Assembly (NCBI GenBank): GCA_004431415.1
Contig: QPMI01000117.1
Span: 62,001 to 126,000 of the forward strand
Length of the DNA stretch: 64,000 bases
Direction of reading: 5' to 3'
DNA from: Cyanophora paradoxa
Taxonomy: Eukaryota > Glaucocystophyceae > Cyanophorales > Cyanophoraceae
Shown: positions 33,717 through 45,114 of the stretch, piece after piece
How positions within the stretch are numbered: the first letter of the stretch is position 1
Layout: every line of letters begins with the position of its first letter
Position numbers and translations under genes: made by a program
The notes under the pieces: generated by a model
What the model was told of the DNA's origin: nothing
Database searches by the model: none
What the model saw: the letters and a program-made list of their open reading frames with translations, nothing else

Positions 33717-35468
33717 ATGAACTTCGTCGCTCCGCTGGCGTTGCCAAGCTGCCGTCCGGTCGCAGCGGGCGTGTACTCCGCGAGTCACCATCAGCCGCCG
33801 GCACGTCCGTCCACGCGGAGAACGCGTACGTGCGGCCGCCTCGCAAGCAGCAGCAGCCTCGTACTGTTCCACGTCGATCGGTCGCCGAGGCGCGCTTTCG
33901 AGGGCCCCGCCCCGCGACTCTCCGGCGCCGTCTGCAAACAGAAGGAGCCGCCTCAGCCGCCGCCCGAGGGGCAGCCGAGTGCCGGAGACGAGCCGTCGGT
34001 CGAGAAGCAGCCCGCGGAGGACGCGCCCGAGGAGATGCCCGAGAACCTGACGGCGGACGAGGCGGTGCGGATGCGGACGGCGAGGCAGCGCCAGAGCATA
34101 AGCGAGGTGATCTCAGTCCATGGCTTGGCGCTGCGCACGAGCAATGGCGCTCCGATCGTTCGCGCTTGGGGCATGCCTGACGCATGCGCCTCGGCAGGAG
34201 GACTTCAAGCAGAGCGAGCTCTCGCCCAGCGACATCCTGCGAGACTGGAATAGGGCGCGGGCGCTTGACGAGGTCGACATGTCCCGCCGCCACCTCACCA
34301 TCCTCTTCGTATGCAGTGCGCCCACGCCGCCGCCGTCGCCGCCGCCGCCGCCCCCGCCGCCCCGAGCTCGAATTTCAATTCGAATTCTCGTTTCGGGCAG
34401 ACGACAACGTCTCCCGCTCAATGGTCGTAGAGGGAGTCATGAATTGCGTCGCGAAGGTGCGGCTGGCGGCTGGCGGGGCGGCGCCGGGCCCCCGCAAGCC
34501 CTGATGACGCCCGCCCTCTCGCGCCCGTGCACATGCGCACGCAGAACCGCGACCTTTCCCGCCGCATCTTCTGCTTCAGCGCCGGCACCGACGTCTGCTT
34601 GGGTGCGCCAGCGCCCTGTACCCGCCCCCCTTCCCCCCCCCCCCTCCTCCCCATCCCCCCCTTCCCCTCGTCCCTCCAGCCGACCGGGGCTCTGCAGGGG
34701 ACACCCCGCACCCCAAGATCGCTCGGATCTGCAAGCTGAAGGTGCGAGCGTACACGCGTACCCCGCTCCGTCCGCGCGCGCCGTACCGCTCACCGCATCC
34801 GGTACCCCTCAGAACATCAACCTCTCGGGGGGCAAGGCCATGCAGATCACGCGCCAGGACCTCGACAACTACGATTTGATCGTGGTGGGATCCGAACCCG
34901 CCCGCGGTCCCGCCTTCGGAACGCTCCCTCGCGGGTTCGAACCCGCGCCCGTCCGCAGGCGATGGACGCGACGACGCGGGGGTACATACTCATGCTCCTG
35001 CAAGACGAGTTCGACATTGATTTCGACCACTACAACAAGAAGGCCCGCGCCCCGCACCCGTACCCCCCGATTCCGCACGTGCACCCCCGCGAAACGGCGT
35101 ACCCAGGTCGTCCTCCTGGGAGACTTCATCAAGAAGGGCAGCGAGGCGGAGCGGCTGCGCGCGGAGCTTGCGCAGCAGTTCGATACCCCCGACTTCCCCG
35201 TGCGCTCCCCCGCCCCGTACCCCCCTGAATTTCGCTCTGTAGCTAGACGCTCTCATTGCTGTTGCTGACCGGGGTACGTGTGATCTCGGGGGCAGGACAT
35301 CCCGAACCCCCTCTACTGCCGGAGCGAGCGCCAGATGATGCTCACCGTCGACGTCATGACCGGTACCCCCCTCCGCCTCCGCCTCCTCCCCCTCCCCCCC
35401 TACCTCACGCCTCCGTCGCAGGGGCGTGCAACGGGCTGCTTGATTACCTCCTCGAGAAGGGCTTGTAG
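33717..35468 (+). CDS. Low-molecular-weight protein tyrosine phosphatase with N-terminal extension
   Basis: The catalytic loop is rebuilt across an intron: exon 2 (34198-34315) ends TILFVC plus one base, and exon 3 (34401-34456) continues NDNVSRSMVVEGVMN, giving the C-x5-R-S signature. Downstream come FSAGTDVC, DTPHPKIARICK, GKAMQITRQDLDNYDLIV, MDATTRGYILMLLQDE, VVLLGDFIKK and the DIPNPLY segment that supplies the general-acid Asp, ending LLDYLLEKGL. This is LMW-PTP fold, acting on phosphotyrosine or related substrates. About 130 residues precede the domain in exon 1 (33717-34106); they begin with hydrophobic and Arg/Ser-rich sequence and end in a Pro/Glu-rich stretch, possibly an organelle-targeting region. 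Donors: GTGATC, GTGCGC, GTGCGG, GTGCGC, GTGCGA; one intron (35043-35106) appears to be GC-AG. Confidence 0.85.
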
Positions 35469-36430
35469 GCCTATGGCCCCCTTGGGCTCCCGGCCTTGCA
35501 GGGCAGGCTCGGGTGCGGGCTCGAGGCTCGGACGGCTCGGGGGGGGGGACCCGAGCCCCGCCGCAGCCGGCCGGCCGCGCGCCCGAGCCCCGGGGGGGGG
35601 GGGCGAGAACGGCCCAGGCCGCCCCTCATCGGCCCCGGCTCAGCGGCTTAGGCTTCGGCCTTTGCCCTGGGGTTGGCCCCTCCGAGCTCGAGTCGCGCGC
35701 GATGCCGACCGTACATTCGGGCCCGGGGCGGGGCGGCTGGGCCGCCGGGCGGCCTCCTCCTCGATGTCATGGGTAGCTCGCGATTCACTGGGCGTGAGAT
35801 GGGCTGGCCTGGCCTTGGATGTGAATGATATCGACGATGCACTGCGCGCCCTTTTCATGTTTCTTCTCATTCATCATGGCATAAAGATCATCATTCATGC
35901 TATATTAGATCGGAGCACAAGGCTTGAAGCCGGAGCACAAAAGCCGCTGAGCCCCTGACTCAGTGAGGCTAGCTATATATAGCTTGAAGGCCTAGGCTTG
36001 CCGCCGTGACTAGTACTGCAAGTTCCCAAGCCTTGAAGCCTCAGGGCCTTGCAAAGTTCGTGACTTGGCCAAGTCTTGGGGATCCGATGATCACCTTGGC
36101 ATGCCATGATGGCCTCACTGAGTCAGCTGCAGTGCTTTGATCTTCGGCAACGAACTTCGGCAGTGCTTCAGCTGCAGTGCTCAGCTGTATGGCCCCAGTC
36201 GGCAACGAACTTGAAAATCATGATCGACCGTCGGACTAATCCTTGGATCACTGCAGCTGAGTCATGCCATGATGATCTGGGGCAGAACGAGTAAGGCCGC
36301 TGGGGCCCGGCGGACAAGAATCAAGGATCATCAAATTGAATTCGGACACGACATGTACAATTGCAAAGCCTAAGCCTAGTAGTGGCTGTCGGAAGCCAGC
36401 GGGCGGCGAGCCTCGACCTCGGCGCAAGCG
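35469..36430. other. Intergenic with palindromic and GC-skewed tracts
   Basis: The stretch starts with G-rich runs (CGGGGGGGGG near 35540 and 35600). From about 35950 to 36300 it holds many short words such as CTTGAAGCC, CAGCTGCAGTG and CATGATG in repeated and inverted arrangement. No coding exon is supported. Confidence 0.45.
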
Positions 36431-38337
36431 CTAGGCGGGCTCCAACGCGACTTGGAGCCACGGGGGCGCAGCGGCGGCGGCCGCCGCCCGCGCCGCCTCC
36501 AGCCCCGCCTCCCCGCCTTCGACCCGCAGGCAAAGGGAGAATTCCACGCCCGCGGAGGCGGGCCCGGTCGTGGGCGGCCCCGCTTCGGGGCGGGCGAGGG
36601 CGGCGAGGGCGGCGGGGACGTTTTCCCCGTACTCGAACTCGAGGGCGGCGCGGCGGAGGCAGCCGCCCGCGGCCGCACAGCAGCGGCCCAGCGCGGCCGC
36701 CTCGCGGGGCGCCAGGGGCCGCGCGCACGCCGCGATCAAATCGCGAAGGCGGCCCCTCGCCGACTCGAGCAGCGCCTCCAGAGCGGCCGGGTCTACCCCT
36801 CGCTGCGGTCGGCGGCCTGCGTGGGGGGCCCATGACCGGGTCTTAGGAAAGCGGTCCTTAGGAGGGCGGGGCCGAGGCCGGGGCCGGCCGGCCGGGCGGA
36901 CGCGAGCGCATGCGCTGCGCCGCACCGTTGCCTATGGCGACGTCGAGGGTGCGGAGGGTGCGGGAGGAGGCGGCGGCGCGCGCGAGGCCCCTCAGCTGCC
37001 CGCTCACAAAGTCCTCCTCCGGGTAGCTGTGCAGTCGCACCTGGAGGGGTGGGGGTGGGAAGAAGTCGCCGGAAGAGGGGGGGGGGGGGGGGGGGGGGGG
37101 GGTACCTCGAGGTGCTCGAGGCGGGGGGCGGAGCCGAGCCGCGCGAGGTCGTCCCCTGTCACGTCGTATCCCGGCTGCGGGGAACGCGTCGGTTATTTGG
37201 GGTGTGAGGGGGGGGGGGGTGGGAGCGGGGCGGGGTACAGGGGCACCGAGAGGCGGCCGACGACGCGCTCGAGGCAAGGTAAGGCGGCGAGCGCGCGTAC
37301 CCCCGCCGCGTCGATGTTGTGCATGGCGGGCAGCGGTTGCGACAGCAGCAGGCCGCTGTGGGGGGGCCGGGGGCGGTCTGAGGCGAAGAAAAGGGGAGGA
37401 AGGGGGGGGGGCAAGCCGGGGGTACGGGTGCGCACTCGGGGAGGAGGCGGAGCTCGCGGAGGGAGCGGGCGGCGGGCCCGGCGGCGAGGTCGGCGAGCCC
37501 TGTACCCAGGGACAGGAGGGCGTCCCCGTGGAGCCCGAGGTACTCCAGGGGTACCGGTGCCAGCCCCGCCAGCGCCGCCTCGGACCAGAGCGCCGTCTCC
37601 AGGCGCCGCAGTCGCGGGAGAGCCGCAGCGATGGCCTGCGGCGAAAGGGAGGGAGGGCGCGTTAGCTGAGGGGCGGGCGGCGCGGCCGGCGGGGCCGGCG
37701 GGGCGCGCGCCTTGGTGGCCGAGTCGTCGAGGCGGCAGGAGCGGGAGAGGGATAGGGACGTCAGGCCGGGGAAGGGGGCGAGAGCGTCCCTCAGGTCGCC
37801 GGCGCGGAGGATCGTCGAGCCCTGCGCGTGGGCCCCCGAGCGGACGGCCAGCGCCGCGAGGCGGCCGCCGCTGGGGCGCAGGGCATCCAGGGCCGCCCCG
37901 AGGAAGCGGCGGAAGTGCCGCTCGGGCAGTCCAAAGTCCAGCGTGAGGTCGACGGAGCGGAGCGCGGCGCGCCCGGCGGCGGCCGACAGGAGGCCGGTCA
38001 GCGCGCGGCACGTCTCCAGGCGGCCGCTCGTCGGCTCGACCCACACGGAGAGGGCGCAGCCGTCCCGCAGGCGGACCCCGCCGCCCGCGACGAGGCCCGC
38101 GAGCCGGTCGAGCGCGGCCGGCGGCCACTTGCGCCGCGCCGCGCCGCGGGCGAACTCGATCTCGCCCCAGTCGAGCGTGTCGAACGCGGCGCGCCAGCGG
38201 CGCGCGACGGCGCGGGCCCGCCACGCCGCCGCGAAGCCCGCGGAGTCGAGCACGCGCGTCAGGACGTGGTCGTCGATGAGGTCAAAGGGGGCGGGCGCCG
38301 TCGCCGGCGCCGACTCCGCGTCCGCGGCCACCGCCAT
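36431..38337 (-). CDS. F-box/LRR-like protein C (third family member)
   Basis: The ATG at 38337 gives MAVAADAESAPATAPAPFDL and an F-box-like segment (LIDDHVLTRVLDSAGFAAAW, ARAVARRWRAAF). Leucine-rich stretches follow (LTSLSLSRSCRLDD; ALPRLRRLETALWSE; ALAALPCLERVVGRLS; LGSAPRLEHLE). The C-terminal exon (to a stop at 36431) contains LEALLESARGRLRDLI and GVEFSLCLRVEGGE. The order (F-box, solenoid with LERVVG, then a VRLHSYPEED exon) parallels F-box genes A and B, although identity is low. At least six exons. The first junction (exon ends ...DDSATK) reads AAG then GCGCGC, that is a GC-AG intron (37710-37636). Another intron starts GTACC and runs straight into the 26-nt C tract. Confidence 0.65.
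37077..37102 (+). repeat. 26-nt G homopolymer in intron of F-box gene C
   Basis: This is a pure G run on the plus strand. On the coding strand the intron reads GTACC followed by an unbroken C run, so the tract directly extends the GTACCCC donor motif. Confidence 0.85.
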
Positions 38338-38866
38338 TGCCACGGCGCACTCCGCAGCTTGCAGGGCGCACCGCCTAGATCATGCGCGATTCACATAGAC
38401 TACCGGCACCGGTACGAGCACGACTATCACCGGAGTAGTGACAGGAGTTGTAACCGCGGGCGCTGCAGCTGATTGAGCCCGCGGTGCTGCCAGCTGCCAG
38501 ATCTAGAGTCTAGGCTACCACAATTAGCACCGTACGCGTTGATCGAGCTTGCAATCAGCGCACTGGTGCGAAATCTTTCGTACGCGCGCGCTGCTGAGGC
38601 CGCCGACGTTCGAGACAGTGCTCGCGTACCCATCCCTCCCGTCATCTTCGAAACCGCCACCCGCACCTGATCACAAGCGGACAGGGCTGTCCGCCGATTG
38701 CTTGCACGTGGAAGAGCAGCGGGACTGGTCGGGCGAGCCGTCAAAAGCGCGTACGCGCACGAGCACTGCACTGCGGCACTGCGGCAGTTACGGCGCGTGC
38801 GGCGCCCAGACCCGGGACACGCGTATGTCAGCAGCCACCGGTAACTTGTAGGCTGTAACCGTCTCG
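38338..38866. other. Intergenic, divergent promoters (F-box C / MFS transporter)
   Basis: The stretch lies between a minus-strand and a plus-strand start codon. Short CGGCACCGGTACGAGCACGAC-type sequence is present, but no coding exon or clear regulatory motif is supported. Confidence 0.4.
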
Positions 38867-41680
38867 ATGGCGGACCTAGAGTCCAGAGGTCAGTTGCGCT
38901 GCGCGAATCAGGTCCAGTTTGCACTCTGACCGGTACCGGACGGCCCGGCAATCCCGGCCGCCTCCTCTTAGACAGACCTTAAGCTTAAGACCGCCGCCGC
39001 GACCGCCCGTGCCTTGACGTTCGCCCGCAGCCGCAGGACCGCCCGAGAAAGCGAAGCTTAAGGGGGCCCGGGGCTGCTCTGACTGGCTCTCGTCCAAGGC
39101 GCGGGAGTTCCGGGAACAGGCCAGCACGCTCAAGTCGGCGCCGGTGCGCTTAAAGTCGATCAGCGACGTCCGAGCCCCCGCGTGCGGGGGCGTACGTATA
39201 CGCGTCGGTTTCGATCCGGAGCCGCGCTGCAGCTGACCCGGGCACGCATGCACGCCCCCGCCGCCTCGCAGCGGGAGCTCTGGCTCACGTACTTTCTGAA
39301 ATTCCTCGAGTCCTACGCGTACTTCGGTGAGCTCCTTCCGCGCTTGGCTTAAGCTTCCCGCGCCGCGCCGCCGCCGCCGCCCGCGGCCGCCAGCTGACAG
39401 AGAGCGGCCGCAGCGGTCTCGTACATATTCGTCATCTACCTCAGCGACGAGTTCGGGTTCAGCGATGCGGAGGCCTCGTGGATCTACGGTCCGTCCGACG
39501 CCCCGCCCCGCGCGCGCGCGCCAGCCTCGCCTAAGGTCACGGCTCCCCTCCCCGCGCGCGGCAGGCCTCTTCGGGACGATCTACGCGCTCGCTTCCATGC
39601 TCATGGGATCGGCGCGGCCTTCCCCTCATCAGCCCCTCCGCCCCCGCCGCGGCCGTCCCTGACGCCAAGGCCGCCCCAGGTGGTGGACAACCTCGGGGTA
39701 CGGCGCTCGCTAATAGTCGGAGGGATCGTCCTCACGCTCTCCCGGCTCGCACTCGCCCTCACCGCCTCCCGCACCGTCGTGTACGTCATAGCCTTCGGCA
39801 CCCTACCCCTCGGCAGGCCCGCTGTACCCTCCCCTCCCCCCGTCGGCCCGGTTTCGACGCGGTACCTCCGCAGCGCCCTGGGCATCCCCGTGATGGCGAC
39901 CGGCATCCGGCGCTACACGAACGACGCGAACCGCGCGTTCGGGTACTCCCTCTTCTACATCGCCATGAACGTCAGGTACCCCCCCTCCCCTCCCCTTCCC
40001 CCCCTCCAGGGTCCTCCTGCTCCGCTCTTGCCGCCCACCCACGCGGCCGCGGGAGCGGCCGCGCAGCGCCTTCATCGCGGGGCTGCTGGTCGACGCCTTC
40101 CGCTACGCGTTCGGCGTGCCCGACCCGCACGCGCGCCTCGGCCGCGGACTCGCGTATCCCGGCGCCGACCTCGCCGCCGGGGCCACCTCCTACCGCCCGG
40201 GCCAGCTCTTCGTTTCGTTCGCGCCCTTCTCTTCTTCCTCCCCCGAGGGCGAGGACGGGCCCGGGATGACGGGGTACCGCTGGCTCGTCCTCTCCGCGGC
40301 CGCCTCGACCGCCCTGTTCCTTGTCCTCGCCGCGCTCTTCGTACGGGAGATCGAGGTCGACCCGGGCGGCGGCGGAGGCGTCACGGCGTTCGCCCCCAGG
40401 CGCTCGAACCCCCTCCGCCTCGCTCGCGAGATCTTCGCCACCCGCCGGTGCGCGCGCCCTTTGATTTCGACCCGGCGCTTGCGCACTTAACTCCGGGGGT
40501 ACGCAGCTTCTGGCGCTTCATCCTCCTCATCGTCCTCCTCATCGGCGTCCGCTCTGTGCTCCAGCACCTCAGTACCCCCCTCCCGCCCGCCCACCCATCA
40601 ATTCAAACGACTCACGTACCCCCCGCCAGACACGACCTTCCCGAAGTACGTGACGCGGGAGATCGGGGCGGGCTTCCCCTACGGGACCGTCATCTCACTC
40701 AACCCGCTCCTCATCGTCGCCCTCGTACCCCTCATCACCGCGTTCTACTACACGTGCGCGTACCCCGGCGGCTGCTACGTTTCTAGCACTTCTAATTCTT
40801 CCACTAGTTTTTCTAATCCTACTAACTCGTCTGCTAGTACTTCTTATATATGCTTCTAATAAGCTGCGCCGCGGGCCGCGGGCCTCCCCCGGCCCTGCGC
40901 TGCTGCTTGTTCTGCCTGCTCACGCCTGGAGCCCGCGCACGCAGCCGCTGCTCCCCCTTCGAGTGCATCTCCGGCGGTGCCCGGCCTGGCCCCCCCTCGC
41001 CCTCGCCCGCGCGGCCGCGCTCCGCCTCACGCCCCGTACCGTCCGGCAGGCGTCGTCGTCACCGCAGCCGCACCCCTCTTCCTCGTCATCGGCCCCTACT
41101 ACGCCACCGCCATCGGTGCTCCTTCTCCTTCTCTTCATCTCGGGCCTGCAGCTTATCTTACGCCCGCCCGTCCGCGCACTTCGCAGCGTTCATCCTGACG
41201 CTCTCGGTTGGGGAGGCGATCTGGTCGCCCCGGCTGTACGAGTACACGTGCACGATCGCCCCCGTGGGGCGCGAGGGGACCTACCAGTCCCTCGCGGTCG
41301 TCCCGCTCTTCGCCGCCAAGCTCCTCGTCGGCGCGGTCTCCGGGCCCCTGCTCGACGCCTTCTGCCCCCTGGTCCGTCCGAATAATCCGCTCTCTCGAGC
41401 CCCGCCGGGCCGCCCGCCCGCTCCTCTTCTTCTGACCTTGGCCGGGGGCGCAGGAGGGACCCCGCAACTCGCGGGTGATCTGGGCCCTGGTCGGCGCCCT
41501 CGCCGCCGCCTCGCCCCTCCTGCTCTTCCTCCTCCGCGGCGTTATCGAGAGGCGCGCGCGCGTACCCCCTAGCCCCTCGCCCCCGGCCCTTTCTGGTCTG
41601 ACTGCGGGCGCAGGAAGGACCCCGAGGACCACTTCGACGAGCTGCCGGAGGGGGCGGAGTGCGCCGGCGCCCGCCCTTGA
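38867..41680 (+). CDS. MFS transporter, POT/PTR-like
   Basis: The start at 38867 (MADLESR) joins across a GTCAGT intron to PPEKAKLKGARGCSDWLSSK. Transmembrane segments then appear exon by exon: ELWLTYFLKFLESYAYF, VSYIFVIYLSDEFGFSDAEA, IYGLFGTIYALASMLMG, the MFS loop DNLGVRRSLIVGG, LTLSRLALALTASRTVVYVI, ALGIPVMATGIRRYTND, YRWLVLSAAASTALFLVLAA, FWRFILLIVLLIGVRSVL, VISLNPLLIVALVPLITAFY, ILTLSVGEAIWSPRLYEYTC, LFAAKLLVGAVSGPLLDAF and VIWALVGALAAASPLLLFLL. FLESYAYF...YLSDEFGFS...YGLFGT resembles the proton-coupled oligopeptide (PTR2) group, so peptide or nitrate-type solute uptake is possible; substrate unknown. The C-terminus is KDPEDHFDELPEGAECAGARP, with an ATAAA word right after the stop. The last intron seems to be GC-AG (41552-41613). 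Confidence 0.75.
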
Positions 41681-42273
41681 ATAAACTTGGCGTTGACGGC
41701 CGACGCGCGCGCAGAGGCGAGGCCGAGGCCGAGGGCAAAGGGAAGGCGGAGCCACCCGGCGGGGCGGGCGTCCGCGCCGCCGCCGCTGCGGATCCGGAGT
41801 CGGGGGCGGGTGGCGCGGAGGCGAGGCGGTGGTCCGGAGCGGCTGTGGAGCTGCGGGCGCCGGCTCTAGATCTCCCACACGCTGAGGCCGAGCTCGAGGG
41901 CGACGAGGCGCCCCTCGCCGCCGCCGACGGGCGATGGCGGTAGCCTAGGCCTTAGCGACAGCTGCAGCTGCAGGGCTCCGGCGCCGGGGCCCGCTGCGGG
42001 CTCTCTAGCTATAGATCGATATCTGCAGCTGCCGAGCTCGGAGGCACCCCCGGCCCGCTGTGCTGTTCGTGTCTACATTGATAACAACTAGATATCGATT
42101 TAAATCTAGACCGCACACCGCTAGCTATAGGGCGCCGGCCGGGCCCGGGTCGCAGGGCCGCGGCAGAATCTGATTATAAAATTATCAGGACCGCGTTCCA
42201 TGCTCGTTGTGTGTGTACGCGAGTAACTGCCCTGTGCATGTAACTGCCGCGCGCCGTGCAGGTCGATGCCTGC
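41681..42273. other. Intergenic
   Basis: This spacer is GC-rich, then from about 42000 to 42120 has repeated GATATC/TAGATCT words and an AT-rich stretch (GATTTAAATC). Open frames that extend past the transporter stop are Arg/Ala-rich shadows. No gene is seen. Confidence 0.5.
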
Positions 42274-43709
42274 ATGCCGGGGTACCGCGTGCAGTCGAAC
42301 AGCCCAGTTAACGTTGGCATTCCGATGGCACCGTACGCTTACGCGCCCGAGCCGCTCAATCCGCACGAGCACCTGCACAGCGCCGCGCTACCCGCGCTGC
42401 CGCCCCGGCCCCGCCTCGACCCGGCGGCCCGGGCGCCCGCACCCGCGCGGCCGCTCTTCAGGCAGGCGCAGCGCCCGAGCGAGTTCAGCTCGCTCCTCGC
42501 GGCCGAGCTGCAGATGGAGGCCATCGCGCGGCGCGTCCTCCCAGAGGCGCGCGAGCTCCAATCGGTCGTGCGCGCCTCTCCCCGCGCCTCCCGCCGCCAT
42601 CTTCTCCCCGAGCTCTCCCCGCCGCCTCTCCCCGCGCTCTCCCCGCCGTGCCTCTCCCCGCGCGTCCCCGCGCCATCTCCTCACGTTCTCCTCATCCTCA
42701 GAACATCATCTGCCTCGGTGACGGCTGCGAGATGGCCGTCCTGCAGGCGCTCAGCCGCGAGCCGCGGGAGGTGCCGATCGAGCACCTCGGCCCCGCGTCC
42801 GTCGTCCACCGGGTCCGACACATGCGCGCCGTTCTCACGCCTCACGCTCTCTAATAATTTATCTTCAGGCCTTCGCAAGCGGCCTGACGAAGTCCGCGCG
42901 CCGCTCTCGCGTTTAGCGATCTCGCTCCCGCTTTCTGACGCCGCCGCCCGATCGCCCGCCCGCTCTCGACGCCGCGGGCCACTCGCTCCCGCCCTCGCAG
43001 CGTCGCGTGCATGCCGAGCGGCGCCCTCGCGACGGACGCGACCCGCGAGGAGTTCCGCCTAAGGCTCCGCGGCCTCGTCCGCTGGAACTCGGCCCTCCGG
43101 CCCGCCCCCTGGTCCGCAGGCCCCCTCCCGCTCCCATCCGGGCTCCTGCGCTCAGATCTGATCTGACCCGCGCGGCAGGTACGCCCGGGCCCTGGGCCGC
43201 GCGTTCGACCGCGACTTCGCGTTCGGGTCCTACGCCGAGGTACCCCCCTCCCCCCGCTCTCGCGTACCCCTGCCTTCGTTCGCGAACGCCTCCGCAGGCG
43301 ACCCACGCGGTCGTGCTGAGCTCGCTGGAGGTCGCGAGCGTGGGTACCATCATCCAGCTCTGCGAGGCGAGGCGTACCCCCCGGTCCCTTCCCTGGCCCC
43401 TTCGATCCCCGCCGCAGAGTGCAGGGGTACCCCTCCTGATCGTGGAGCACTTCGAGGGGCCCGCCACCCTCGCGGAGGCCCTGCAGCGCCAGGCGCGTGT
43501 ACCCCCCGTGCCTCCCCCTCCCCCTCAACGCCGTACCCCCCTCAGGTAAAGGACGCGGTGTGCGACCACTACCGCGACTGCTTCGTGGCACTCCGCGCGG
43601 TGCGCGGGTACCCCCTCAGAATCCGACGGTCACGAAGCGCCCGTACGTACCCCCGGGGCCGACCTGATCGCTTCTGTGCCGGCCTCAGTTCGTCTGCAAG
43701 GCGGACTAG
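42274..43709 (+). CDS. Conserved-looking protein of unknown function
   Basis: The ATG at 42274 gives MPGYRVQSNSPVNVGIPMAP, followed by a Pro/Ala/Arg-rich region; exon 1 ends at 42564 in frame. Exon 2 (from 42702) reads NIICLGDGCEMAVLQALSRE. Later exons include MPSGALATDATREEFRLRLR, YARALGRAFDRDFAFGSYAE, THAVVLSSLEVASVGTIIQL, VPLLIVEHFEGPATLAEALQ and VKDAVCDHYRDCFVALRAVR, and the last encodes FVCKAD before TAG (43709). Introns start GTACCCC or GTGCGN where visible. The LGDGCEMA start and the DHYRDCFVAL end recall the layout of DUF1796-type putative cysteine peptidases, but this is only a weak resemblance and I do not assign it. Confidence 0.6.
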
Positions 43710-44274
43710 CTCACGGCCGAGCGCGATCTCCGAGGCTTGCTCGCGTGTACATATCCCGCCCTCTCCAATCTAGAGCTTCCTCGTCCTTCCTGCTCCATCC
43801 GAATGCCAGCTGCGCTAGGCCAGCGCTCGCTATAGCTGCGCGCCAGCTGTTCTTGCCTTCCCCTGGCGTGCGTGCGCCCGGCCCTCCCCATGACCAGGCC
43901 CATGACTCTGTACACATACATGGACACGTGCTTGAGCGGCCGACGAACAGCGGGGGAGGCGCAAACGGGGCGGGCGGCGGGCGGGGCGGGACGAGGGTCT
44001 GGGCCGGGAGGCGCGAGGCGCAATGCACGTGTACTGCGCCGCGGGGAAGGAGCGAAAGGATTGCAGGGGCGGAGCGGGGAGGAGGAATAGGCGGAGGAGG
44101 GAGATTGAGGGTGCGACGCGCAGGGCGCGCGTAGGGGGCGGGGGACCGAGGAGGAAGGGAGAAGAAGTGGGCCGGGAAGGAAAGGAGTGGGGGACAGGGT
44201 ACGACGCCACAGGGAGGAGGTCCGGCAGCCGCGGGGCCGGGTTGGGCCGGGTTGGGCCGCGCCGGGGCCTGCGG
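43710..44274. other. Intergenic between convergent genes
   Basis: The plus strand is G-rich (GGGGAAGGAGCG-type) from 43950 to 44230 and creates long Gly/Arg open frames on one strand and Pro/Ser frames on the other. None has a domain, so I call no gene. Confidence 0.5.
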
Positions 44275-44871
44275 CTAGGAGCCGGGCGCGGTGCGGAAGC
44301 TCCCGTCGTTCATGAGGACGTAGGGCTCCGAGCCGCGGACCTCTAGCCGCCGGTTGCCCTCCCCAGCCTCCCACCTGCGCACCAGCGAGTTGGACGCTAA
44401 AGCCCGCGCGCGCGGCCGGCCGCGACGCGCATGCATATGCAGGCGCACCGGACGGCGCGGCCCTTCTCGTCGACTACGACGTACTTGTACTCGACGCTCT
44501 GCGCGCCGGCGAGCGTGATGGTACCCGCGTGGCTCGGGAAGCTGCGATGTAATGCGGCCAGGCGGCCGCTAGCGGTCAGAGCAGCGTCCGCCGGCGCGCC
44601 TGCAGGACCGCGCCGCGGCGGCGCAAGCAGGACACGCACTGGTTCGGCGAGGTCTCCAGCCGCAAGCCCTTGCACGGCGTCCAGTCGCCCAGCTCCGGCA
44701 CTGCGGCGCGGCGCGGCGCGGCGCGGGTCGGCATCGGGCCGGCAGGCGCGGCGGCGCCCGGCGCCGCGCACCGCTCCCGCAGACGTAGATGGACTCGTTC
44801 AGCGCGGGGCTGGCGCGCAGGACGAACGTGACGGCGACCGCCGGCTGCGCCTCCTCCGGCGGGCCGGACAT
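44275..44871 (-). CDS. Stand-alone CBM20 starch-binding protein
   Basis: Four exons joined in frame give about 117 residues that are essentially one CBM20 module: VAVTFVLRASPALNESIYVC, then VPELGDWTPCKGLRLE, then FPSHAGTITLAGAQSVEYKY, VVVDEKGRAVRWEAGEGNRR and a C-terminal MNDGSFRTAPGS. The starch-contact tryptophans are expected in the LGDW and RWE positions, and both are present, as is the EYKYVVVD strand and the NRR end typical of the fold. The three introns all start with GTGCG(C/T). No catalytic domain is attached and no signal peptide is evident. A role in binding or targeting to starch granules or glycogen-like polymer is likely. The stop is at 44275; the gene diverges from the next one by 243 bp. 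Confidence 0.85.
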
Positions 44872-45114
44872 GGCCCGGAGCTAATTTGATGCTGTATGCG
44901 GCGCTAGCGCGCGCTGGGCTGCAGCTGCGTGCACAGAGGGCGGTCTGAGACTCTGAGGGCCGGGGGGGGTGCTCGAATGGCGGACGGGTACGGCAGAAAA
45001 TCTTGGACGGTAAGCAAAGATAGCGGACTTTGCATTCACTTTTCTATCCGATCCGGCCGCCGTCGCTCCTCGCCCGCCTCCGCCGCTCTTCACCCCCGTC
45101 TTTCAAGTCTCAAC

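Noticed and set aside
34890-34958. tRNA-like GGTTCGAACCCGCG box at about 34930
   Set aside because: It lies in an intron of the phosphatase, forms a simple palindrome and has no A box or cloverleaf.
36570-37946. 458-codon open frame on the plus strand through F-box gene C
   Set aside because: It is Arg/Gly/Ala-rich composition read antisense to a gene with clear F-box and leucine-rich exons, with no domain of its own.
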